Shown here piece by piece: positions 44,174 through 51,931 of a stretch of 64,000 nt of DNA (its first letter is position 1; every line of letters begins with the position of its first letter). The notes beneath the pieces are model-generated. The model was given only the letters and a program-made list of their open reading frames with translations. It was not told where the DNA came from and searched no databases. Made by a program: the position numbers and the translations under genes. This DNA comes from Planctomycetota bacterium (lineage in GTDB: Bacteria; Planctomycetota; UBA1135; UBA2386), in assembly GCA_020638655.1 (NCBI GenBank), contig JACKIC010000001.1, positions 992,001-1,056,000 on the forward strand, given 5' to 3'.

Positions 44174-45562
44174 TCAGCGCTCGCGCGGCAGGTGGTCCGT
44201 CGCCGGGTCGTTGCATCGCGGCGCCGTGCCGCGCAGCGCGTAGGCGCGTTGTTCGACCGCGCCGAAGACGCGCAGCAGATTCTCGCCGAGCACCTTCCGG
44301 ATCGTGGCTTCGCTCTGGCCCGCGGCGAGCAGCTGGTAGGTCAGCCGCGGCAGGAAGGTCACGTCGTCGAGTTCCTGCGGCACGCACGGGACCCCGTCGA
44401 AGTCGCTGCCCAGCCCGACGTGATCGGGGCCGCCGACCTCGATCGCGTGCAGCACGTGGTCGACGAGCTTCTGCAGCGGCGGCCGCTCGACCGCCGGCAT
44501 GCGGGCGTCGAGCTTGGCCAGCGCCTCGCGCAGTTCCGCGCTGCCTTCGGCGAACTTGTCGCGGGCGGCCTTCTCGTGGATGCGCCGCGTCGCCTCGCGC
44601 GAGTTGCGGTTCTTGGCGTAGTCGGCGTCGACGAAGCCGCAGTTGTAGTTGATCATCACCACGCCGTCCTTGGCCGCCAAGGCGCGGAGCATCTCGTCGG
44701 TGATGTTGCGCGGGTGCGGACACAGCGCGCGCATCGAGCTGTGCGAGCAGATCACCGGCGCGGTGCTGACCGCGAGCACGTCGAAGAAGGTGGCGTCGCT
44801 GACGTGGCTGACGTCGACCATCATGCCGAGGCGGTTCATCTCCTCGACGACCTTGACGCCGAGCCGGTTGAGGCCGCCCCAGCGCGGCGCCGCGGGGGCG
44901 CACGAGTCGGCGAATTCGTTGTGGTTGGTGTGCGTCAGGGTCATGTAGCGCACGCCGAGCTTCGCGAACAGGCGCAGCAGGCCCAGGTCGCCCTCGATCG
45001 CGTGGCCGCCCTCGATGCCCATCAGCGCGGCGTGCTTGTGATCGCCGACCGCGGCGCGCAGCTCGGCGACGGAGCTGCAGGTCACCATCTGGTCGGGATA
45101 GCGGGCCGCGGTGCGCAGCAGGCCGTCGATCATGTCGAGCGCGCGGCGGGCGCTGCCGTTCGCGGCGCCGGGCTCGGCGGGCCGCAGCCAGTCGTCGTTG
45201 ATCGTCGCCGGCGGGTTCGCGAACAGCGCGGCCTCGTCGCCGTAGAAGCGCGAGTCGACGTAGATCGAGAAGAACACCGCGTCGAGCCCGCCTTCCTTGG
45301 CGCGCGCGAGGTCGAAGTGCCCGGTGTCGGCGCGGTGCCCCATGTCGAAGTCGATGTCGAGGATCCTGGTGGTGGTGTCCACGTGGGTGTCGACCACCAG
45401 CGCGGCGTGGTGCAGTTGCCAGGCCTTCTGCCACAGCGCGGCGTCGTAGCCGGCGGGGGCCGCCGGGCAGGGCGGGACGTCGGCCTGGGCGATCGCGGCC
45501 GAGGTGAGGGCGCCGAGGGCGAGCAGCGGCAGGACGCCACAAACGCGGGATCGCTTGAGCAT
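44174..45562 (-). CDS. Secreted membrane dipeptidase (peptidase family M19)
   Basis: 462 residues. Signal peptide about 1-20 (LLALGALTSAAIAQA). Zinc ligands of the renal dipeptidase family are visible: HVD in LVVDTHVDTTTRIL, Glu in LMGIEGGHAIEGDLGL, His in THTNHNEFAD and CSHSSMRALC, Asp in LGSDFDGVPC. M19 enzymes cleave dipeptides (including D-amino acid ones) in the periplasm. It is followed after 51 bases, in the opposite direction, by a phosphoesterase. The C-terminal tail is Arg-rich. Confidence 0.93.
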   Translation of the reverse strand: MLKRSRVCGVLPLLALGALTSAAIAQADVPPCPAAPAGYDAALWQKAWQLHHAALVVDTHVDTTTRILDIDFDMGHRADTGHFDLARAKEGGLDAVFFSIYVDSRFYGDEAALFANPPATINDDWLRPAEPGAANGSARRALDMIDGLLRTAARYPDQMVTCSSVAELRAAVGDHKHAALMGIEGGHAIEGDLGLLRLFAKLGVRYMTLTHTNHNEFADSCAPAAPRWGGLNRLGVKVVEEMNRLGMMVDVSHVSDATFFDVLAVSTAPVICSHSSMRALCPHPRNITDEMLRALAAKDGVVMINYNCGFVDADYAKNRNSREATRRIHEKAARDKFAEGSAELREALAKLDARMPAVERPPLQKLVDHVLHAIEVGGPDHVGLGSDFDGVPCVPQELDDVTFLPRLTYQLLAAGQSEATIRKVLGENLLRVFGAVEQRAYALRGTAPRCNDPATDHLPRER

Positions 45563-45613
45563 GGCGCGATCGTCTCGTATGCACATGGCCTTTGCCAGCT
45601 GCCCCGAGCCTCC

Positions 45614-46339
45614 TTGCGCCTCTTCGCGATCAGTGATCTGCACCTCAGCTTCGGGGTCGACAAGCCCATGGACATCTTCGGTCCGCAGTGGGTTGGGCAC
45701 GCCCAGCGCATGCAGGACGCGTGGGACGCGATGGTCGGCGACGACGACTGGGTGCTGTGCGGCGGCGACACGTCGTGGGGGCTGCACTTCCACGAGGCGA
45801 AGCCCGACCTCGACTGGCTCGGCGCACGGCGCGGCAAGAAGGTCCTGATCCGCGGCAACCACTGCACGTGGTGGCCGCGCGGCACCGCGGCCCGCAACAA
45901 GCTGCAGGCGCTCGTGCATCCGTCGATCCACCTGCTGCAGGCCAACGCCGTGCAGCTCGACGACGGCACCGTCGTCGTCGGCTCGCGCCTGTGGGACCCG
46001 CCGGACGCGCCCTGGGCCGACGCCGACGCGGGCAAGATCCTGCAACGCGAACTCAACTTCCTGCAGCAGTCGATCGACGCCGGCCGCAAGCTCGGCGGCT
46101 GCGTCGCCGGCGGGCCGTGCACGGTGGCCCTGGTGCACTATCCGCCCCGGTTCGTCGATGGGCGGGTCACGCCGGCGGTGCCGATGCTGCACGCCGCGAA
46201 CGTGCAGAAGTGTGTCTACGGGCACCTGCACGGCAAGGACCTGCAGTATGGGTTCAACGGCGTAGCCGACGGCATCCGCTACTACCTCGCTTCGGTTGAC
46301 GCGATCGACTTTCGGCCCATCCCGATCGACGAGGACTGA
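45614..46339 (+). CDS. Calcineurin-like metallophosphoesterase
   Basis: 241 residues from a TTG at 45614; the chain then starts MRLFAISDLHLSFG, the standard N-terminus of the family, and no ATG or GTG exists in frame nearby. Dinuclear metal motifs: SDLHLS (Asp8, His10), CGGDTSWG, RGNHCTWW, LVHYPPRF and GHLHGKD. The substrate cannot be told from sequence. The 51 bases to the divergent M19 gene must contain both promoters, and no ribosome site is apparent, so the mRNA may be leaderless. Confidence 0.85.
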   Translation: MRLFAISDLHLSFGVDKPMDIFGPQWVGHAQRMQDAWDAMVGDDDWVLCGGDTSWGLHFHEAKPDLDWLGARRGKKVLIRGNHCTWWPRGTAARNKLQALVHPSIHLLQANAVQLDDGTVVVGSRLWDPPDAPWADADAGKILQRELNFLQQSIDAGRKLGGCVAGGPCTVALVHYPPRFVDGRVTPAVPMLHAANVQKCVYGHLHGKDLQYGFNGVADGIRYYLASVDAIDFRPIPIDED

Positions 46340-46410
46340 GGAAGATCGGGCCGCGCGTGGGCGCGTTGTGACGGGGTCCGTTCTGTGCACTCCCCAAGGA
46401 GGCATGAACG

Positions 46411-46983
46411 ATGCGACTGATCCCGATCCTGATGATGTGTGTCTTCTGCGCCATGGCACCGGCGCAACGCGGTGAACGCGCCGATCAGCCCCGTCCGCGC
46501 GGCGAACGGCAAGAGCGACAAGTGCCGCCCCGGGCCGAGGCGAAGCTCGAAGCGATCCGGCAGCGGATGCAGCAGCTGCGCCAGCGCCTGCAGGAGCTGC
46601 GGCGCGAGGGGCAGCGGGTCGATCCCGGCGACGAACGTCAGAACGGTCGGGCTGCGCCGCGCAGCGAGGCTCGTGGTCGAGGCACAGCGCCGGGGCGCGG
46701 CCAGCGGGCACAGCGTGGCCAGGGGCCCCGCGAGCAGCGAGCGCGGGGTCGCGGGTTGCCGGGGCGGGGAATGCCGGGCCAGGGCTTCGCGGGGCGTGGG
46801 TTCCGCGGCCAACAGCTGCAGATGCACCGGCAGATGCAGCTGCGCATGCAGATGAGAGGCGGCATGCGGCCCGGTCCAGGCGCAGGCGTCGGCCGCGGGC
46901 CAGGCTCGCGCGCGGAGCAGCAGCCGCCGAGGCGCGGCAGGGGCCGCGGCCCCGGCCGCGAGCAGGAGCCGGTCAGTGCTTGA
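46411..46983 (+). CDS. Secreted Arg/Gly/Gln-rich protein
   Basis: 190 residues. Signal peptide MRLIPILMMCVFCAMAPAQ. A good ribosome site (AAGGAGG) lies 8 bases upstream; a decoy ATG at 46404 is out of frame. Mature chain: a helical Glu/Arg/Gln segment (KLEAIRQRMQQLRQRLQELR) then a long low-complexity region of Arg, Gly, Gln and Met (RGRGLPGRGMPGQGF, QMHRQMQLRMQMRGG). Highly basic, likely disordered; might bind nucleic acid or anionic polymers outside the cytoplasm, but that is inference. Confidence 0.65.
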   Translation: MRLIPILMMCVFCAMAPAQRGERADQPRPRGERQERQVPPRAEAKLEAIRQRMQQLRQRLQELRREGQRVDPGDERQNGRAAPRSEARGRGTAPGRGQRAQRGQGPREQRARGRGLPGRGMPGQGFAGRGFRGQQLQMHRQMQLRMQMRGGMRPGPGAGVGRGPGSRAEQQPPRRGRGRGPGREQEPVSA

Positions 46984-47014
46984 GCGGCGCTGCCGGCGGC
47001 CGCATCCTGCGTCG

Positions 47015-47668
47015 ATGCGCCGCTGGCCTCTCGTGTTGCTGACCTTCGCCGGCTGTGCCGGCCTTGCCACCGAACCCGAACCCGAGCCCGCGCCGGTGAC
47101 TGCCGGCGGCGGGCTCGTCTCGTTCGACGAGACACCGCCCGCGGGTGCCGCGACCTATGCGCGTCCGCAGTGGCAGGTCGGTGACGAGTTCGAACTCGAG
47201 CGCGGCGGCGCGGCGCGCCTGCGGCTCTCGGTCGCGGCGATCGACGAACGCGGCTACGTGCTCACCACCGGCGGCCAGGTCGTGCTGCGGCGCGACCTCG
47301 ATCTCGCCAACCTCGGCGAGTGGGTCGCGGCCGAGGATCGGCCGCTGCACGTGCTCGAGCCAGCGGACCTGCGTTACCACTGGCCGCTCTGGCTCGGCAA
47401 GCGCTGGGCGTGCGAGTTCACCGAGGTCTTCGGCGATGGCCGCCGCGTACCGATGCGGGCCAGCTGCGTGGTGGAGGACCTCGACGAGGTCGCGGTGCCG
47501 GCGGGCACCTTCGCGGCCCTGCGCATCGTGCGGCGGCTGCAGCGCGTCGATCAGGAGGGTGCGCCGATCTTCACCCAGGTGATCTGGTACGCGCCCGAAG
47601 TGGGGCACGAGGTGCGGCAGATCCTCGCCGACCAATCGGTCGAGCTCGTGTCGTTTCAGCGGCGGTAG
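47015..47668 (+). CDS. Lipoprotein, function unknown
   Basis: 217 residues. Lipobox TFAGC (Cys14); the ATG at 47015 is chosen because the signal directly follows. Mature part begins Pro/Glu-rich (EPEPEPAPVT), then a beta-rich domain of some 150 residues (WQVGDEFELERGGAARLRLS, HWPLWLGKRWACEFTEV, VPAGTFAALRIVRRLQRVD), in the style of DUF3108-like outer-membrane-associated domains. No catalytic motif. Convergent with the next lipoprotein gene. Confidence 0.7.
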   Translation: MRRWPLVLLTFAGCAGLATEPEPEPAPVTAGGGLVSFDETPPAGAATYARPQWQVGDEFELERGGAARLRLSVAAIDERGYVLTTGGQVVLRRDLDLANLGEWVAAEDRPLHVLEPADLRYHWPLWLGKRWACEFTEVFGDGRRVPMRASCVVEDLDEVAVPAGTFAALRIVRRLQRVDQEGAPIFTQVIWYAPEVGHEVRQILADQSVELVSFQRR

Positions 47669-47676
47669 CTCCGAAG

Positions 47677-48264
47677 TCAGACGTCGACGCGCGCGGTGAT
47701 GCGGCGTCTCACCCCGAGCAGGCGGCCGTCGAGAGCGATCTCGAGCACCAGCTGGTGGCCGATGCGCGACCGCAGCTCGCACAGCCAGAAGCGCTGCTGG
47801 CTGTCGTCCGAGACGATCCAGGCTTGTTCGAGCTGCGGGGCGGCGCGCAGTGCGGTGGCCAGCACGTCGCGGGGCACCTCCGTCACCGGCACGGTGTGGG
47901 CCCGTTCGAGCACCCGGCCCTCGGGCGTCACCAGCACCGACCGGGAGTGCTCGGGATTGGTGTCCGAGTAGTGCTTCTCGACCCGGAAGCCGTCGATGCC
48001 GGGACCCCACTCACGTCCTTGGAACAGCAGCGTGCCGCTGGGGGCGATGGAGTCGATGGTGGTGCGGGCGGCCTGCGGGATCGCTCCGGGACCCAGTGAC
48101 GCAGCGGCACGCACGATGCGGTCTCCCGCCAACCACAGCCGGGTCGGCATGGCCTCGGGGGTCTCCGCGAGCCAGCGCGAAAGGTCGGGCGTGGTGGTGC
48201 TGCCGCTCGCGCAGCCTTGCAGCGACGCGACGAGGGCGGCCAAGACCGGCAGGAACGGGCGCAT
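47677..48264 (-). CDS. Lipoprotein, function unknown
   Basis: 195 residues. Lipobox SLQGC (Cys18) after MRPFLPVLAALVA; the ATG at 48264 gives a standard signal, while the 41-residue extension to 48387 does not look coding. Mature part is alpha/beta with RTTIDSIAPSGTLLFQGREW, ending in a regular beta stretch (IGHQLVLEIALDGRLLGVRR). No known motif. Divergent from the cyclodeaminase operon, 106 bases apart. Confidence 0.65.
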   Translation of the reverse strand: MRPFLPVLAALVASLQGCASGSTTTPDLSRWLAETPEAMPTRLWLAGDRIVRAAASLGPGAIPQAARTTIDSIAPSGTLLFQGREWGPGIDGFRVEKHYSDTNPEHSRSVLVTPEGRVLERAHTVPVTEVPRDVLATALRAAPQLEQAWIVSDDSQQRFWLCELRSRIGHQLVLEIALDGRLLGVRRRITARVDV

Positions 48265-48370
48265 GCCATGACGATCGCGCCGCGCGCGGGGTACGCAAGG
48301 GTCCTGTGCGCATCCGTGCCTCCGGCCTTGATCCGCCGCGGGCCGCGCCGAGACTGTCCGGCCTGCTGCC

Positions 48371-48994
48371 ATGATCGAACAACCCATCCGTCAGTTCATC
48401 GAGTCCCTCGCCGCCAAGACCCCGACCCCCGGGGGCGGCGCCGCCGCCGCCATGGCCGGCTGCATGGGCACCGCCTTGTTCGCCATGGTCGTGCGGTTCT
48501 CGCGCGGCAAGAAGGCCAACGTCGACCGCGACGCGGACCTCGCCGCGGTCGAGGGGCGCCTCGACGACCTGCTCAAGCTGCTGATGCCCATGGCCGAGCG
48601 CGATTGCCGGGCCTTCGACCTCGTGTCCGCGGCCTACGGGATGCCCAAGGCCTCGCCCGACGAGCAGGGGTTGCGCGACAAGGCGATCCAGGAGGCGATG
48701 GTCGGCGCCATGGTCGTGCCCGAGGAGGCCCTGTGCCTGGTGCGCGACGTGTTCGTGGCGATGGAGAGCATCACCGGGTGCATCGGCAAGGCGATCGTCA
48801 GCGACCTCGCCTCGGGCGCCGCCCTGCTCCTCGCCGCGGCCGAGGGCGCTTACCTGAACGTGCACATCAACGCCAACTTCCTCAAGAACCGCGACCTCGC
48901 CGAGAACACGATGAAGCGCGCCCGCTCGGTGCTCGACGAGATCCGTCGCTACCAGCAGACGATCGCGGTCACCGTCGACGGAATGCTCGCATGA
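48371..48994 (+). CDS. Formiminotransferase-cyclodeaminase-like protein
   Basis: 207 residues, the size of a stand-alone cyclodeaminase. N-terminal signature TPTPGGGAAAAMAGCMGTAL; helical throughout, with IGKAIVSDLASGAALLLAAA and NVHINANFLKNRDLAENT. Family role: converts 5-formimino-THF to 5,10-methenyl-THF with ammonia release (or acts as methenyl-THF cyclohydrolase), in one-carbon metabolism. First gene of an operon; its stop overlaps the start of gpmI (ATGA). Confidence 0.87.
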   Translation: MIEQPIRQFIESLAAKTPTPGGGAAAAMAGCMGTALFAMVVRFSRGKKANVDRDADLAAVEGRLDDLLKLLMPMAERDCRAFDLVSAAYGMPKASPDEQGLRDKAIQEAMVGAMVVPEEALCLVRDVFVAMESITGCIGKAIVSDLASGAALLLAAAEGAYLNVHINANFLKNRDLAENTMKRARSVLDEIRRYQQTIAVTVDGMLA

Positions 48995-50556
48995 GTCAGC
49001 CCTCCTCGCGTGGTGGCAGGCAGGGCGCACCGTTCCTGCTGGTCGTGCTCGATGGCTTCGGCGAAGCCGCCGCGGGGCCCGCCAACGCGATCACGGTCGC
49101 CGAGCCGCGGTTCTGGCTCGATCTGCGGCAGCAGTGGCCGACGACCCTGTTGCAGGCCAGCGGCGAGTACGTCGGGTTGCCGTGCGGCCTGATGGGCAAC
49201 TCCGAGGTCGGTCACCTCAACCTGGGGGCCGGGCGCGTCGTCTACCAGGAGATCACGCGCATCGACCGCGAGATCCGCGAAGGGCGCTTCGCCCAGAACG
49301 CCGCGCTGCGTTCGGCGATCGACACCGCGGTGCGCGGCAACTCGGCGCTGCACCTGTTCGGCCTGGTCTCCGACGGCGGCGTGCACAGCAGCGAGCAGCA
49401 CCTGCACGCCCTGCTGAAGATGTGCAAGGACGCGGGGCTCACCGGCGACCGCGTGTTGCTGCACGCCTTCCTCGACGGCCGCGACACGCCGCCGCGTTCG
49501 GCCCAGCGCTACATCGAACAGGTCGAGGGCTGGATGCGTGAGCTCGGCACAGGGCGCATCGCCACCGTGATCGGCCGCTACTACGCGATGGATCGCGACA
49601 AGCGCTGGGAGCGCGTGCAGAAGGCCTACGACGTGCTCTCGATCGGCGCGGGCTTCGCGGCCGAGAGCGCCCAGGCCGCGATCGCGGCGGCCTACGCGCG
49701 CGGCGAGAACGACGAGTTCGTGTTGCCCACCGTGATCGGCTCGCCCGACGCGGGGCGGGTGCGCACCGGCGACGCGGTGATCTTCTTCAACTTCCGCACC
49801 GATCGTGCGCGCCAGCTCACCGACGCCTTCGTCAACGCCGAGTTCGACGGCTTCCCGCGGGCCTCGCGCCCAGTGGTGACCTTCGTGACGATGACGCGCT
49901 ATCGCGAGGACTTCCCGTGCGCGGTCGCGTTCGCGCCGCAGAGCCTGAGCGGCATCTTCCCGAGCGTGGTCAGCGACGCCGGCATGCGGCAGCTGCGCAT
50001 CGCCGAGACCGAGAAGTACGCGCACGTCACGTTCTTCTTCTCGGGCGGCGAGGAGAAGGAGTTCCCCGGCGAGCGGCGGGTGCTGATCCCCAGCCCCAAG
50101 GTCGCGACCTACGACCTGCAGCCCGAGATGTCGGCGCCGCAGGTCACCGACGCGCTGCTGCAGGAACTCGCCGGCGCGCAGCGTCCCGACGTCACCATCC
50201 TCAACTTCGCCAACGCCGACATGGTCGGGCACACCGGTCTGATGGACGCATCGGTCGCGGCGGTGCGCACGATCGACGCGTGCCTCGCGCGCATCGTGCC
50301 GGCGTTCCTCGCCGCGGGCGGCACCGTCGCGATCACCGCCGACCACGGCAACGTCGAGATGATGATCGACCCCGAGACCGGCGAACCGCACACCGCGCAC
50401 ACCTCCAACCCCGTGCCGCTGGTGATCGCCGGCGGCGACGTCAAGGGGCGGCGTCTGCGCGAGGGCGGTCGCCTGTGTGACGTCGTCACCACGGTGATGC
50501 CGTTGCTCGGCCTGTCACCCAGCCGCGGCATGGAAGGCGTGGACCTGTTCGCATGA
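48991..50556 (+). CDS. gpmI: 2,3-bisphosphoglycerate-independent phosphoglycerate mutase
   Basis: 521 residues (family about 510-520). Metal site: VLDGFGEAAAGPANAI (Asp21), nucleophile Ser71 in GLMGNSEVGHLNLGAGR; then DGRDTPPRSAQRYIEQ, IGRYYAMDRDKRWERVQKAY, FFNFRTDRARQL, ADMVGHTG, TADHGNVEMM and HTSNPVPLV are all intact. It interconverts 3- and 2-phosphoglycerate in glycolysis and gluconeogenesis, with two Mn2+ ions. The N-terminus is about 10 residues longer and Ser/Arg-rich. Overlaps its neighbours on both sides. Confidence 0.96.
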   Translation: MSQPSSRGGRQGAPFLLVVLDGFGEAAAGPANAITVAEPRFWLDLRQQWPTTLLQASGEYVGLPCGLMGNSEVGHLNLGAGRVVYQEITRIDREIREGRFAQNAALRSAIDTAVRGNSALHLFGLVSDGGVHSSEQHLHALLKMCKDAGLTGDRVLLHAFLDGRDTPPRSAQRYIEQVEGWMRELGTGRIATVIGRYYAMDRDKRWERVQKAYDVLSIGAGFAAESAQAAIAAAYARGENDEFVLPTVIGSPDAGRVRTGDAVIFFNFRTDRARQLTDAFVNAEFDGFPRASRPVVTFVTMTRYREDFPCAVAFAPQSLSGIFPSVVSDAGMRQLRIAETEKYAHVTFFFSGGEEKEFPGERRVLIPSPKVATYDLQPEMSAPQVTDALLQELAGAQRPDVTILNFANADMVGHTGLMDASVAAVRTIDACLARIVPAFLAAGGTVAITADHGNVEMMIDPETGEPHTAHTSNPVPLVIAGGDVKGRRLREGGRLCDVVTTVMPLLGLSPSRGMEGVDLFA

Positions 50557-51929
50557 TCCCCATCACGATCGCCCTGTTCGCCGCCTTGGCGGCGCTTCCC
50601 GCGCAGGACGTGGTCCCGGTCGTCAAGCGCGTGGGACTCGCCGTGGCGATGATCGATCGCGCCGCGATCGAGGACACGGTGCGAACCCTGGTCGGTTTCG
50701 GTACGCGGCACGTGCTGTCGCGCACCGACAGCGACACCCAGGGGACCGGTGCGGCGCGGCGCTGGTTGCAGCGCCGCTACGAAGAGATCGCGGCGGCGAG
50801 CGGCGGCCGGCTGACCGTCGAGCTGCAGTCGGCGACGGTGCCGTGCGCCCGCCCCGGCATGCCGCGTGAGGTCCCGATCGTGAACGTGATCGCGACGCTG
50901 CGCGGCACCACCGATCCCGGGCGGATCTACGTCGTCGGCGGACACTACGACTCGCGCAACAGCAACGGCGCCGATGGTGAGGGGGTCGCCCCGGGCGCCG
51001 TCGACGACGCGTCGGGGACCGCCGTGGCGATGGAGGCGTGCCGGGTGCTCAGCCTCCTGCAGTTCCCCGCGACGGTGATCTTCGTCGCCTACGACGGCGA
51101 GGAGCAGGGGCTGCTCGGTTCGGCGGCGCACGCCAAGGCCCTCGCCGAGGCCGGCGCCGAGGTCGATGGCATGATCACCTGCGACATCGTCGGCAACACC
51201 CTCGGCATGGACGGCGCCCGTTACGACCGTCATCTGCGCTGCTTCAGCTACGCCGCGTCGGGCAACGACAGCCTCGGCCGCAGCCTCGCCCGCGCCGCGA
51301 CCTACGCGGCGACGACCCACGTGAAGGAATTCGGGGTGGAGCTGATCTTCCGCGGTGACCGTTACGGTCGCGGCGGTGATCACCGCTCGTTCTTCGAGCA
51401 GGGCTTCCCGGCGGTGCGCTTCACCGAGCCGCGTGAGGACTTCTCGCGCCAGCACCAGGACGTCGTCGTGCGCGACGGTCGTCGCTACGGCGACCTGCCC
51501 GACTACGCCGACTTCGACTACATGGCGAAGGTGACGCAGGTGGTCGTGGCGACGCTGACGGAGCTGGCCTCGGCGCCCCGGGCGCCGCTCGTGCTGTCGG
51601 CGCAGCTGCGCCGCGATCGATACGACACCGAGCTCGTCTTCCAGATGCCGCCGGGCGTCGAGCGGTGTGAGTTCGTCTGGCGCAAGACGACCGAGCCGGA
51701 CTGGACCGGCGTGGTCGACATGCGGACCGCCGGGCTCGAGACCGTTCGCAATGGGCGTCTGCGCGGCACGCTGCCCGGAGTCTGTCTCGACGACGTCGTC
51801 GTCGGCGTGCGCTCGATCGGCGCAGACGGCAGCCGCAGTCGCGTGGCGACTCCGCAGGAACCCGATCGTTTCGACCAACGCCGCGCGGCCACGAACCGCG
51901 AGCGTGCCCAGCCCGAGTCAGGAAAGTGA
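50553..51929 (+). CDS. Secreted M28-family aminopeptidase-like protein
   Basis: 458 residues. Signal peptide about 1-18 (ITIALFAALAALPAQ). Zinc ligands: GGHYDSR (His131), AVDDASGTA (Asp151), and catalytic DGEEQGLLGS (Glu183/184); CDIVGN and the late His in FSRQHQD complete the site. M28 enzymes remove N-terminal residues from peptides. The last 100 residues form an additional beta-rich domain (VLSAQLRRDRYDTELVFQ). ATG overlaps the gpmI stop (ATGA), giving an odd metabolic/secreted operon. Confidence 0.9.
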   Translation: MIPITIALFAALAALPAQDVVPVVKRVGLAVAMIDRAAIEDTVRTLVGFGTRHVLSRTDSDTQGTGAARRWLQRRYEEIAAASGGRLTVELQSATVPCARPGMPREVPIVNVIATLRGTTDPGRIYVVGGHYDSRNSNGADGEGVAPGAVDDASGTAVAMEACRVLSLLQFPATVIFVAYDGEEQGLLGSAAHAKALAEAGAEVDGMITCDIVGNTLGMDGARYDRHLRCFSYAASGNDSLGRSLARAATYAATTHVKEFGVELIFRGDRYGRGGDHRSFFEQGFPAVRFTEPREDFSRQHQDVVVRDGRRYGDLPDYADFDYMAKVTQVVVATLTELASAPRAPLVLSAQLRRDRYDTELVFQMPPGVERCEFVWRKTTEPDWTGVVDMRTAGLETVRNGRLRGTLPGVCLDDVVVGVRSIGADGSRSRVATPQEPDRFDQRRAATNRERAQPESGK

Positions 51930-51931
51930 AC

